Of a stretch of 64,000 nucleotides of DNA, positions 43,244 to 55,416 are shown in pieces (within the stretch, counting starts at the first letter, position 1; the number at the start of each line of letters is the position of its first letter). Below the pieces are notes generated by a model. The model had not been told where the DNA came from, did not search any database, and saw only the letters and a program-made list of their open reading frames with translations. The translations under genes and the position numbers were made by a program. This stretch comes from Trichosporon coremiiforme (taxonomy: Eukaryota > Basidiomycota > Tremellomycetes > Trichosporonales > Trichosporonaceae), in the NCBI GenBank assembly GCA_039545355.1, contig BCJJ01000008.1:62001-126000 (forward strand). Direction: 5' to 3'.

Positions 43244-45764
43244 TTAGACGTGGACGACGGGAGCCGGAGTTGACGGTCGCTCAGTGCGCTCTGAGTGCTT
43301 CTCGTTGCGGAAGGACGTTCCGCTGCTCCGCGAGCTGCTGCCGTCGGTGTCGTCGTCGCGGACCTCCTCAATCTCCTCCTTGGGCTCCTCCTCGGGCAAG
43401 GGCGCGGCCGCCTCCTTCTCCTTGGCGAGGAGGTCAACCTTGGAATCCTCGCTCTTCAGGGGCGCGCCGAGGCTGACTTCCTCAACACCGACGGCACGCA
43501 GAACGTCTGGGGCCTCGCAGTGGTCTGTGCGTGTCAGCTGCATTCATGGACGTTCGACGCCACCCGCGCTATCGGCGCCACCGCCAGGTTGCACAGCGCC
43601 TTAATGAGGATACCATTGGCGAGCCCTGGCAGTCCTGAGATTGCGGCGTCACCGGTTCGCATGGAACTCGTGGAAACCGGCTCGGCCCGCTCAACGCGGC
43701 CCGGCTTACGCAAAAAGATTACTCACCACTTCGCGCCGCCATCCTGTGGGCAAAGTCGCACTTGAAGTCGTCCGAGAAGACAAACTCGCCACCGAGCTGG
43801 AGGAAATTGCCGGGGTTCGTGAAGCCGGTAAGGCGGAAGAAGCCTTGACCCAATCCGGTCGCCATTTGACGCAGGAACGCATACCGGTGGTAGCTTGGTC
43901 GGAACTTGAGCTTCATCTCGGGGAAGGGGTTGGGGGCACGCGAGCGCATGCCGAGAGCCTTGTACAGCCGTGTACCGCGGTCGACGTATACGTTGAACGT
44001 AGGCGGGATGTTGAACATGTCCTTGTACTTCCTGATCGCCTTCCAAGTACCAGATGAAATGACGCAGACCTTGACACCAGCGCGGAGCAGAGCGGCCGGC
44101 GACAGCTTGGCGAGCGACATGAGCACGTAGTCGTGACACAGACCGCACCACCAGTGGCCCACGAAGAAGACGACAGTCCGGGTGTACTTTGGCGGCTTGG
44201 GGAGCTGGTTCACCCTCGTCTGCGAGTGCATGCTCTTCAGACTCTTTGGCGGTGCCGTGTCGTTCGTGTCGACAGGCGAGAGTAGCTGCGACGCAGCGTC
44301 GTCGATGTCGGCTTCAGAGTCGGGCAGGAGGTCGCCGAACCGGAGGTGGTTGCCGTACTCGTCGAACAGCTTGCAATCGGCAGCCTTCATGACCATCTTT
44401 CGCGACGGCTTTTGCCAGGTCCATGACGGGTCGTTGTCACGCTTAGCAAGGTCTTCGTCATCATCGTCGTCCTCCTCGGGCACGGCCGCCTCCTCATCCA
44501 CCCACTGCTCCTGCTCCTCGACAGCCTCAGCCATGAACTGTTCCATTTCCTTCATTTCTTCCTCGGTCATCTCAGTGCTGCCACTGAGCATAACCTCCTG
44601 GTGGTCCTCGTTCGATGAGCAGGTGAGGTCGGGGCAAGGCTGGTGGGCGTGAACGTGTCCGTCCTCAGAGACTTGCAGAGGTGACGGTGACGGCCAGCCG
44701 TGATCCATCGAGTGCCGGGGTTGGTCGGAAGAGATCGAGTTGCGGCCGAAAGTGTTGGCCCAGGAAACGGTGTCTTTGCGGTCGTTGCGTTCGTTGCGTT
44801 CGTTGTTGTTGTAGATGCCACTGTGTCCCATTGATGTGCGGGGAGTAGGTGGCAGAGAGTTGACGGTACTTGTACTAAGGCCGGGGTGACACGTTTGGGT
44901 CATGTTGGAGGCTAATGTAGGCGGTGACCTGCGCCGGGTTGCAATGTCGCCGTCAGAAGCAGCAGCAGCAGCAGCCCCCACGACGGCGGATCTTCGGTCC
45001 CCTCGTTCAGCCGCGTACTGGTTGTAAGATCCGTACCTCGCCATGATCGAATCAGCGTACCCTGCGGGCGGCCGTGCAGTCTCAAACCACTTGGGGGCCT
45101 TGGGGGTAGTCACTGAAACGCTGGAAGCGGAGGGCAGCATGGTCATGCCGGTGACTGGGCCCGGAAGCGGGGGTGCATCGTCGAACGAGATGCAAGCAGC
45201 CTCAGGGGGCGTCCGCGGTGCATAGCTTGCTTCGGGGGGCGTCACAGGGCCATCGAACAAATGAGTCGGTGGCGGAACACGTCGTCGAACGGGCTTGGAC
45301 GCTGGTGATCGAGGTTTTCCTGATTGTGTCGCAGATGTCCCAGTTGTAGCCTGGGGCGGCGGCGGGGTAAACGTCGTGACTGAATTGATTGCACCGTCGT
45401 CGTCCGAAGCCGCACTCGTCGTCGGCGGCGAAGAGGCCGAGATGGGCGGATCACTGTGTCTCCGAGCAAGCGAGGGCGGCGGGCTCGTTCCAAGGTCGAA
45501 CTCATCTCTTCGCTGTTGCACTCCGAGAGACTTGCGCATAAAGTTGGGTGGAAGGGGAGGGACAGGCGGAATCGCCTGTTCGTCGACGGCGCTCATCACG
45601 GGCGAAACGAGTTTTCGGCGTTCTGTAGGCGACGGGAGGGGGGCAGGGGACGGCGACGGTTGGTGAAGGCGAATCGTAAACTCGATGTCGTCTGGCAAGT
45701 CTGGTCGTTCGTCGTCGTCGACAGCTTCCTGAGGATATGGAGGATGTTGAGATCGCAGCTCCAT
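43244..45764 (-). CDS. Large disordered protein with AhpC/TSA-type (PRXL2-like) thioredoxin fold
   Basis: Exons 45764..43727 and 43524..43244 give 772 residues. The 202-nt intron ends CTGACACGCACAG and joins RMAARS to DHCEAPDVLRAVG. The frame is open upstream to 45896, but the first codon there is GTG. The ATG at 45764 (MELRSQHPPYPQ) is the first ATG. Residues 1 to about 500 are Pro/Ser-rich with acidic runs (EEDDDDDEDLAKRD) and look disordered. The folded part holds TRTVVFFVGHWWCGLCHDYV with Cys540-Gly-Leu-Cys543, then VKVCVISSG, FNVYVDRGTRLYKALG and LGGEFVFSDDF. This is the AhpC-TSA_2 pattern of a predicted redox enzyme. The tail is acidic (EEEPKEEIEEVRDDD). The physiological role is unknown. 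Confidence 0.85.
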
Positions 45765-45923
45765 ATCTGACCGTGCTAAAAACCCGACTACGGTCGCTCC
45801 TTTCGGTTCTGAGACTGGGTTTGCCTCCTGGCTTCGTTCCGGAGCGGCGTGGTCCGTAGGCGCAGTGGAACAGTGTGGCCCAAACAATTGCAACACGACT
45901 GGTACCGTTGGGTCTGGAGCTCT

Positions 45924-45925
<2 letters not shown>

Positions 45926-45955
<30 letters not shown>
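45926..45955 (+). repeat. CT dinucleotide microsatellite
   Basis: Fifteen uninterrupted CT units, 162 bp upstream of the ATG of the AhpC/TSA gene. On that gene's strand it reads as a GA tract. Confidence 0.95.
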
Positions 45956-45957
<2 letters not shown>

Positions 45958-48510
45958 GTGTGTTTGATTCCTCTGGTGTTCTACTTCGGGTCTAGGCAGC
46001 AAGAGTAGTGCGTCGCTCAGGATCGGTCGTCCAAATGAGCTGGAACGAGAGCTGCCGGCGCGGCGGGTGCAAGGCAGTTCGGCGGAGGAGGGGATGCAGG
46101 TCAGACAGGATAGACACGAATATGAACGAAGGGATCGAAGGATCGAAAGATCGAGAGCTGAGCTAACGCGTGCTGCGGTCTACGGGCGGCAAGCGGCCAG
46201 GCTGCCAGTCGGCGGTCAGGTCGTCGGGCTGCCGGCAGAACTTGTGGTGCAGGTCGGTACGGATTGGGCTCGTCGGGGTCGGGGGCTCGGGGGGCGGTGG
46301 GTTCTCTGACGGTGAGAGCAGATCGAGAGGCGAGGGATAGATTAACTCTCAGACAAGCTGCCGGCGCCAGGCAGAGGAAGGTAATTGAAGGGCTGACGAC
46401 TTCTAGCGACGATATGGTCAGCGAAGCGAAGGAGTGATCAGGCCGATCAGAACGCGCGGGCAGGATCCCAGAAGGAACCGCAGGATGGAAGGATGCCAGG
46501 ACGACCTGACCTGATGATGAGAGCCTAGGACGCTCTAAGGACTGGGACGAGGGTGCACCCGGAATCCATGTCACACCTTGAATGCCTGGCCTCGTAACCA
46601 CCCAAGCCACCCAAGACCGCGCAGACCCGGGTGCAGACCCGCGACCCGTACATGGACCCGCATGCAGACCGCGTCCTCAACAACCAACGGCGGCGAGCAC
46701 AAAGGGTGGGACGATACGTACGGGTGCTCTTCGAGGCAAGGGCTGTACCGATAGACTTTGGGGACCGTCGCGCGTGCCCGAGCAGTGCGGACTGGCGAGC
46801 GAAGCGTACGGGCTCTGGACCGTGGGCGACATTTGGCCGCGCAGGGATGCTTTGCTGATGTGAGCGAGGACTGGACCGACTGAGCAGAACAAGCACATCC
46901 CAGGCACCTAGGCACTTGGAGCTAAAGGCAGCGACGATGGACAGCGTCTGGGGGCTCGAAGGAGGACGTATACAGACGTGTTCCTCGATCTGTGGCCACG
47001 AAAGTCCTGGATCATGCATATGTAACGTCAACGCTCACGTACACCAGCGCACCTTGACACAGGGGTACAGGGTTCCTCGCCACTGCGGGTGGTTCCTCCC
47101 TGCTCCTCCCTGGGCTCCCTCAACATCTACCCCTCCCCCGTGACTCCGTACCCTTTTCGCGGTACTTGCCCCGCGTTGCCCCTTCTCCCTTCTCTCCCCT
47201 TCCGCGCTTCTCTCATCCCCTCTTCAGAAGGACCTCAAAGGGCCCTCACCGGCCAATGTCCTGGGCGGTGCCTCGGCCCAACCAAAATCTTGCGTTTCCT
47301 GACTGTCCGCATGCGTGCGCCGTTCATGGTACCTGGTTTTCCGTACCTTCGAATGCAGGTGTGTACATATGGGTCGGGGGGTTCCGATCGTGATCAGAAC
47401 CCCGCGTAGCCGAAACGCCTCAACTGTTCGCACGATTGTGTATGCTAGTGCAACTCTGGTGGCGACTACAAAATGGGAGTTGACACAGGGCAGATGTTCG
47501 CATCTGACACCTGTCCTTGGACCGTTATACGCAGAAACCGCTCCGAGAAGCGCATGCGCGTGCTGGGTGCGCTTACGGAACCGGCCAATGGAAGCATACA
47601 GCTAGGCCATCTCTGCAGATTACCAGGTGACTCCCCGTAATGGCGCGCCGGGGCGATGCCCAGCGGAACATGCTTCGTGACGACGTTCTGATGGCCGAGG
47701 ATTGCAGAAACCGTAAAGCTCAGCGTACCGTTGCCGTCCGCGCCGCTGCAGCGGTAGCGGCACAGTCCCAAAGCTTGCATCCAGCAGAACGGCTGACGGA
47801 AGGGGACTCAATTCATATGACGCGGCGACGCAGGTAGGCTGCTGGTAGATAACCTGACGGCCCGATGGGCGACGACGGACGCCGCATGCCAGCCTGAGTG
47901 ACCTGAACGCACAGACCGCGATTCAGTGGTGACTCGCTCTCACGTTATGCTAAAGCGAAGAGGGTCGAACCAAGCTGCCCAGACAGGTAACAGACTGGGA
48001 AACAGCTGTTCCGAGACTGCTATCGTTAAAACTTGAGGTGGCCCCCCGTTCCATCAGCCAGTTGTTCCTGTGTACCTCGCTGTCGCGCCATGATCTCATG
48101 GACTGTAAGACTAGTGACCGCAGCCGTCATTCAGTGTCCCTGCCCAAGTACTTATCAGTGCCTGCTGCCCCCGTTCAGTAATTAGAGATCGTTTCTGGGA
48201 CCTCGACTATTCTGACACCGATGGCCACCGACTGAATCGGTGGCGTCGCCGCAACCCCCACATTTGGGTCCTCGATCCTCGATCTGACATCTCGCCGCCT
48301 GCTTCGCGCGCTCGCTCGCGACGGGCGTCGGTCCATTTGCGGCCCATTTCACCACACCAGTCACCGGCGACGGAGAGACACCCGGCACCGAACCAGGTTG
48401 TGCAGCATGAAGCGATGCGCGGAGCACGCGGCCACATCCGTATATCGAGCTCGCTGGCTGTCCAAAATACACTGGCCCCTGGGTTCCACTCAGGGCATGG
48501 GTGTGGGTGT

Positions 48511-48550
48511 TTGACGGACTGAATGAGCTATTGACGGATTGAATGAGCTG
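48511..48550 (+). repeat. 20-bp tandem duplication
   Basis: Two adjoining 20-base units at 48511 and 48531. Both begin TTGACGGA, share TGAATGAGCT and differ at two positions. It lies in the gene-free region. Confidence 0.85.
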
Positions 48551-51500
48551 CAAATTGAGAAGCAGACACTTTAATCGAGATTTCGCCTATTCATGCTGCT
48601 TTTCTGTACTCATTCTGTGCCATTCAGAAGCTTCGATAAGCTCAGCAGGTCCACTGCGCCGGTCACTCTACCGTACTGCCGTGTCCGTGAGGGGTGAATG
48701 CAAGCACGAGCCTTCGGTACAGCCAGGGTCGGCACCTAGCGACGCCCCGATGATAACGTAACCTGAGCACCGTGCGCGTCTCCAAGGCCCTTGATGGCAG
48801 CCCTTATACAGAAGTTCGGGGCTTACGAGCGCATTAACGGCCTGTGTTTCCTTAATGCATGATCCCTCACCGCAGGCCGCTCACCGCGCAAAGCAAACGC
48901 CGGAAGTTGTCCTCTCGCACTCGAGCTATTCGGCCTACGGAGCGCAGCTCAGGAATGATGAATGATCAGCATGTCGTGCGAGCTGACGTGCTGCCGGCCT
49001 ACCGGCCTTTGAATCTCCTTTGATGCCGAACGCGCGCTGCCGTCCGCTGCCGTTGCTGACGCAAGGTGGAACGCGAGACTCCCGCCGTTTGACGCGAGCA
49101 AGCCAGACATGTGCGCAGATAGGCACATACCACTGGGAGCACCGGAGTACTCGGAGATTGGGCTCGATAAGCATATGCGTGAATGGCGCGTCCCGCGTTC
49201 CTCTTCCCAGAGTCGTGGGCTAGCGAGACGCAAGTCTGGGCTGTGCTAGCTGCGTTGTGCTGTGCTGCGGCGAGGCTATGTAGCCCACTGGAGGCCGCCG
49301 AGGGTTCTTCAATTGTAGATCTGTGCTGAACCGCTCGGTGGAGCTGAATGCTGGCGAGCGTTGCGAGGCTGTCCCGAAGCGGACACGGTCTATCAGTTGG
49401 CCAGCCGGATATCCATGCCAGTACCATGTTAGCCGTACGGCAGAACAGCGCTCGGGCTTCTCATCAAGTCCAGGAATGCCGTTCTTCGCACCACACCCAG
49501 CCCACGACAATGCCCAAGGTCTTCGAAGTCACGGTCTGGAGTCAGCCTGATGCTCTTGGCACTCCAGTGAAAGCGGCTTACTTTCCATGCCAGTATCCTT
49601 GACCGCCCCACTCGGCGTTCATGTGCGAGCACATGGTAAACTTTCCAACGCACACGCATGGTCAAGCAATGTGCAAAGGGTCGATTCTCGACGCCACAGT
49701 GCCGCCCAATCTGCGTTGCACCCGAGACCTGAGCAGAAAAGTCTACCCTGCGGATCGACTATAATCACGTTATGCCCCCGTTAGTGGTGATGTGTGCCTC
49801 AGCTTTAACAAGTCAACGGCCTTGCCGTCTTGCCGGACGGCTCTTTCGATAAGAGCGGGCGGTAGCTCACGTTCCCAAACTCTGTTGACTCGCGCACGGG
49901 CTGTTGTATCGTGTGTGCAGCTGCAAGAGCCGCCGAATACCTAGCAAATGTCGCATTGTCCTGGTCAACAGACCCATGCACAGGCTGGTTCATAGGTGAG
50001 GTTTGCGTCGTAACGAACGTTGCACGTGCTCGGTGTCCACAATCGAGCACTGGCGCCCGTCCGAGGTCACTAACGGGACAGAGTGGCGCGACCTGCGACG
50101 GGCGGGCCGCCCCGACGCTTCACTTCGGATGCCACGGTGATTCGCCAAGGAGCGAGTGGCAGAATAGCATGTCAACCTCCTTTACTTCAAGTGAGCGTAG
50201 GCTGCTCTGTTGGGAGGAGCTTCCCAGAGAGAGACTACTGCCAAGGCACGAGGAGCGGAGTGAGCCGAGGACAGGCAGTACTGACCCATCACGAGTGCCA
50301 CTTGAACATCCAGCTCTGAAACTCACTACCAGCGCTGACTGACCTTTCTCATGTCTAACGAAGCTGACCTGTTTCCGCCAACCTCTTGCCTAATACTCTC
50401 GGCATCACACGGCTGATCCCCAAATGACTCGCTCCGCAAGTTGCCCGCTGGCCTGAAGTCCGAAAGGAGTGGCAATGACCCGGGGTGTTGGTCCCGCCCA
50501 CCTCAGGAATAGAAAGCAAACGCCGGACGCTCGGTCTCACCGGTCTAGGTCCATTTGACCGCTGACCTCAGCTGTCTGGAGGGGGGGAGACTGGGTTTCT
50601 TGCGTGCTGGGTCTGGAAACTCTCGCCTTACGGCAGATGCTCAAGCATAGCTGGATTATCTCACTGTTTGTGTCCCGACGCTGCCCATCCTGTCTCCCCG
50701 TTCGTCGATACTGTTCCGACTGGCGACGGGAGGCGCAGAGTCTCGAGGCTGAGCAGAATGCTCTGTCGGGGTTATCCTGATTGCTGGAGGCGCAAGTTCA
50801 CTGACACGAACCTCGACCACTGCTGAAGGAGCACTGACGACGACGAGTGCCGCCGTCGTATCTGGCTCCCGACTTTCGGCAGAAGGCAAACGACGATAGC
50901 TGCGTTCGGGCCAAAGCAAAGCCCTTCACTTCAACCTGAGCACGCAGGTCCGAGACACGACGAAAGGACACATCACACACAGTGCTCCGTAACGAGGGAG
51001 GCGTTGGTCGCCCGTGAGGCGAGGCGTTGCGCCATGCCCAACAGCCGGACACAGAAAAAAAAGCAAACGCCGAGACCCGTGAGACCTCCGGTCCCCAACT
51101 TCATCCCAGTCTGTCGCGGACCCAAACACACCGTGTCCGTCCAACGAACAGTGTTCATTATGTTCATTCACTTCACAAGATGAAGGGGGCATTCAGCCAT
51201 GACTCGGGCGTTCAATGTCGGCCCGCGGAAAGTATCACGGAGTGATGGGCCCGATGCCAAGGGAGGAGCCACCCCGGCGTTTGCTCTGGGATCGACACGT
51301 CCCTGCGCCTGATGGAGGGAGGAAACTTGGCGCGAGTCTAGAGTTCTGATGTTGTCTTGTCTTGCCAAGCTTGATTATCTGTCCTTCACCAATCACACAG
51401 TATCTCATCACAAATCATCACGTCGAAGTGCGGACGACATAAAGCAGTTACCAGCCGAGTCCCGTCGCCGCTCTCGCGAGATCCGAGATCGACTGACACT

Positions 51501-52088
51501 GTCCTGCAACTCACCAGATCCATGGAACTGTGCACAGAAGCCGGGAGATACCGATCATCGTCTTTATTGGGTCAGCTACAGTACCTGGTGTGCTTACTGA
51601 GACTTATGCGGAAGCTCACTCACCCCCGACGGCAGGAAGCACACCCCGCTCACTAACCAGCCAGACCAGCCTGTACCCGTACGTCCATTTTTTTTCCAAC
51701 TTACAGCAGACGCAACGCTGCTCTCGGGTATCAACGAGTCTCTCTGCTGTCTGGCATCTCTCCATCTCTCCTGGTTACAACGTGGACGTTTCGCTGTCAT
51801 CGCTTTACTTGGCGTTGACGTTTGCGGGCGCTGCAGTTTTCTGTGACGCCGTAGGTATTTAACGTCAGGTGAGAATCTCGGGGGCACAGTCCGCACTGCC
51901 ACTGTCCGTCGTCGTCCTTGACTCGCTCGCGCATACCACCAGACCGACATCGCCTCAACCACAAGCCCGGATCCATTGAAGGGAAGAGCCGCACGTATGC
52001 CGACGTACGACGCCCAAGCTCCTTATTCCAGCGCAGTTCCTGACCACCCCAACCGGACCACCTTCTCGCTCTCTTTAACCCCACTGCA

Positions 52089-52671
52089 ATGTCTCCTACT
52101 GTCGCATTCGCTCTCCTACGCTCATGCTCAGAACACCAGTCGAGTGAGATATACACATGCAATTGGAGTGAAATGCCTACAGAATCTAAGAAGTACAAAC
52201 ATGATACAAGGATTCGATGCTGTGAGTGGAGGTGTCACAGACACCTGCCTACCGGCCAGTGTCTGTGTTTTGCTAGTGATTGTGAGGGAGGTGTGGAGTG
52301 TGGAGGTTGGAGGTGTGGAAGCCGCATGTCGGAAGATCTAGACTGCCTGCCATGCGCTATCCGCAAGGTGATGTGCGTGGAGATCGGTGTGCACTGCCCA
52401 GGTGAGTCAGCGCCCCGCAGCATGACTGGCAGGTACCCAGCGAGCGAGCCTTAATCTTAACTCTCCCCAAGGCTTGCGCTTGTCCCTCGTCGATGCGAGC
52501 GCGCGAGTCGGTGTCGATACTGATGGGGCGATGAAGGGGGTGGTGGTACGACCGCTACGTAGTCTGTCCTCGATAGTCGATAGCGTCGATACGCCGACCC
52601 ACGCGAGCCGCGAGAGGCCAACAACGGCTTCGATCTCGGTACCGAGCGCAGTCTACTCCGCGCCGCACTGA
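52089..52671 (+). CDS. Candidate small Cys-rich protein (orphan)
   Basis: A frame starting at the ATG at 52089 (MSPTVAFALLRSCSEHQ) stays open for 121 codons and encodes 14 Cys in about 105 residues. The dense part includes RCCEWRCHRH, GQCLCFASDCEGG, ECGGWRCGS, DCLPCAIRKVMCVE and GVHCPG. A donor GTGAGT at 52402 and an acceptor at 52471 (CTTAACTCTCCCCAAG) would join 52089..52401 to 52472..52671 in frame, giving 170 residues. A CT-rich leader precedes the ATG, as for real genes here. Against it: much of the Cys content comes from a GTGTGGAGG-rich low-complexity stretch, there is no convincing signal peptide, and no homologue is known to me. It converges on the gene at 52765. It could be an artefact. 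Confidence 0.35.
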
Positions 52672-52764
52672 GCACGCTCAGTCCCGTGGACCACTCGCTG
52701 CACGCCCACACGGGACGCTGCCGTCGTGTACTGCGCACCGCTCGCTGCGCTTGCCGGTGCGGCG

Positions 52765-54621
52765 CTACACGACGTACACGCACGAGTCAAACTTCCAGCT
52801 CCTAATAATCGACACGAACCCCGCGATAAGGACGATGATTAGGATACGCCCTGGCACGGCGCGGATCGCGTTCGTGAGTTCTCGCACCGAGTTCTCGAGC
52901 CCCATCCCCGGTGTCGAGGGGGCTGTTTCCAGGTCCACCATCGTGCCGTGCGCCGAGGTAACGTCGAAGGGACCGTTTGGCCGGTGATTCGTGCTGCGCG
53001 CACCACTAAGTGTGGAGACGGGGAGGGACGCGCGGCGTCGCAGTTCTGCGTTTTCCTCGCGCAACTTGATGTTCTCGAGCATGACTGCCTTGAAGGCGGA
53101 TTCGTAGTCGATCGAGCTGTCGAGACTCGTGGGCGACATGTCCTCGGCGTCCGAGAAGGCTTCGCGGGACGAGTGGCCGTCGGCACACTTCTCGGGACAC
53201 TTGGCGTGGTGTATGTGGCCCCAGGTGTGGTGCTTCTTCGGCGTGCGCTTGTCTTTTTCCTTCTTCTCGTGCTCCTTGCTCGTGCGCCGGAACATGTGGC
53301 GGAAGCTCGAGCGGCGGCTCACGTCCTCGGCCACCGAGAGGTTGGCGAGGTTCGACGGGAGAGAGGGCGAGACGACGATCGTCGACGAGCGCGCGCTCGG
53401 GGGTTGTGAGGGCTGCTCGGGCGACGGGGTCTTTGTCAGAACTTGCGCTGGCGGAGGGGCCGATGTTGAGGGCGCAAGCACCGACGGGGGCGTGGACAGG
53501 ATGGAACCAGACGGGAGAGAGGAAGAATGTTTGTGTGAAGATGTTCCCTCTCCGTTTAGTAGTGCGAGCGTCGGGGCGTGCGAGGGGGACGCGTTGGGCG
53601 CCGCTGATGGAGGAGGCGATTTCGTGGTGGTCGTCAAAGTGGAGGTCGGAACCATGCCGGAGGGTGCCGGGGTGTCTGTATCCTTTTGCCGTCCATTCTT
53701 AGTGGTCGACTCCTTATCTACGGCCGTTGCATGCGGAGTAATCGGGATCTCTGGCACTTGACGCGTCTGAGATGTGTCAGCTTACCCAGTGTACGGCGCC
53801 GGGGTGGTGGAAAAGCACAAAGACTTGAGTTGTGCACACTGTGAAGACCCGGGAGCCCCGGAGAGGAAGCGGAAATTATCAGAGAGGGTCGAGGGTCGAA
53901 ATGTCATAATGACGTCGGCCCTCCGGACCCGGGGTCCGGAGTGGACGCAGTTACCTCAGCATCCTCACAGCTGCGGCAACCCTCGGCCTACGCAACCCTC
54001 TCTTCGCCGACGGGAGGGTGTTGTGAGCCATGCCGACGACCGCAGAAGCGGTCTCGCAGGCCGTGTGTAAGCAACTTGCACCTCGCAGACATGCAAGGTG
54101 TGCAGTCACGTCACGAACCGGAGCCCGATCCGCTCTGAAACACTCGAGACACGATCGTAGACACAATCCAGCGCCATGACGCCTCGTACGTGACACTTCC
54201 CGTACCACTCTCCACATCGCACATATGAGGTTCCATGCGTGGTTCTCTCCACCTCTCGCTCATGCTTGCTCGTGCGTCCGGGGCCTCCGGGCCGCGCACT
54301 CACCAATGAGAAGATACGCTTATGCTTGGGCCGGGGCCCTTGTCCTTCTCTGCTACTCGAGTTCTCCTTGTCGCTTGTCGGGGGAGCCTTAGCCGAAGCC
54401 GTGCTCGGTGTCGGCGGCGCGGTGGAAGCCTTAGGCAGCTGCACCGGGGGCGGGAGGGGAGAGGAAGGCCGAGACTTCCTCATGTCTGACGATGCGCTCA
54501 GATGGGTCGCTTCGTTCTGATCGGGTGTGGAGGTCGAGTGCAGGTGCTGCAGGGAAGATCGGGGTGAGAAGGACGAGGAGGAAGAGTGTGAGCGATGGAA
54601 GAGGGAATGCAAAGAAGGCAT
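52765..54621 (-). CDS. Hypothetical Ser/Pro-rich protein with coiled coil and C-terminal membrane anchor
   Basis: Two exons in phase 0: 54621..54304 and 53766..52765, giving 439 residues. The 537-nt intron has donor GTGAGT and ends CTGACACATCTCAG. The second exon alone has no ATG until 53655, while the first opens with MPSLHSLFHRSHSSSSSF and ends KHKRIFSL at a perfect donor, so I join them. The protein is Ser/Pro/Thr-rich, with a basic block (FRRTSKEHEKKEKDKRTPKK), a His/Cys stretch (HHTWGHIHHAKCPEKC), a short coiled coil (MLENIKLREENAELRRR) and a final hydrophobic segment (RILIIVLIAGFVSIIRSW). This last part suggests a tail-anchored membrane protein. No family is recognised. Further small exons inside the intron are possible. 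Confidence 0.65.
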
Positions 54622-55416
54622 GATTGTTGCACAAGTAATGGCCCGTCGGCTGCAGCACACGCCGAGCGCCGGCCCATGCAGGCGAAGGACTCAAGTGTCG
54701 GGACTCGGGAGCAGGAGCGAGGGAGGAAGGGAGGAAGGGAAGGAGAGATGAGACGAGGGGGGCTGGGTGCACAGTCGCGTATGGGTCGATGAGCGCGTGA
54801 GCGCGTGAGCCAGTTGAGGCCTGGGAGGCTTGAGAGGCTTGTCGGATCCTCAAAACGGAATGATGGTTCGACAGATCGGACGCTGCGACGGCTGCGACTG
54901 GACTGGGTTACTTGGACAGAACAACATCGGACGATGCCGTCGATCGATCCAATGCACCATGCATTGGCGCTGCACTCATATCGTTTGATCATCATCGCTG
55001 GCATCGCTGGCATGGCACCACTGGACTCAGCGCATGACAGCATCGACTATGCGCTCATTGCTGGAGTATGCGCCGCTCTGCAGCCATCGGTCTACTCTTT
55101 TCGAGCCCTGAGAGTCGCGCCGGTGGGAACGGTCAAGCGCGTGCGTGCGGTTTAGACGACAGGCTCGTTTCATCCTCTCAAAATTAGACGCATGGACCCT
55201 TTCACAAGCTTTACACCGTGACTGCATGGCTGCAGTTAGTCTCAGCCTCTCTTTCACCGCTGCAAAATCGTAACGAACAATGCAACCTCTACGGCTCCGG
55301 ACCACACGGCGCACAGGCTCGCCCTCGGGCCCCGGCGCGGCCGTCTGCTATCTCTGGACCCGCTCTAACGGACATATGACATATGCTACCTCTCTAATCA
55401 CCTCGTGTCTATCTAA
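54622..55416. other. Intergenic region between the tail-anchored gene and GPI16
   Basis: 795 bases between the start of the tail-anchored gene and the stop of GPI16, both on the minus strand. A GGGAGGAAGGGAGGAAGGG purine tract lies at 54719-54745, a likely promoter tract read as CT on the gene strand. No gene was seen. Confidence 0.35.

Larger units (their letters stand above)
45765..52088. other. 6.3-kb region with no recognisable gene
   Basis: No open frame here carries a known domain, and I could not join any set of frames through good splice sites. GC is visibly lower in parts (for example 48540-48660) than in genes. It contains a CT microsatellite, CAGGAT motifs at 46018, 46106, 46461 and 46481, four copies of AGCAAACGCCG, a 20-bp tandem duplication and a long pyrimidine tract at about 47088-47226. 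It could be a long promoter, a non-coding RNA locus, a decayed element or part of a centromere. Nothing decides between these. Confidence 0.4.

Noticed and set aside
45767..45896. Upstream extension of the AhpC/TSA gene to 45896
   Set aside because: The first codon would be GTG, and the extension is not obviously conserved. The first ATG is at 45764.
47955..47980. tRNA-like B box (GGGTCGAACC)
   Set aside because: No acceptor stem, D arm or anticodon arm could be built around it. No tRNA gene was found elsewhere in the window by eye.
45765..52088. Transposon or retroelement in the gene desert
   Set aside because: No terminal repeats, transposase, integrase or reverse transcriptase motifs were found in any frame.
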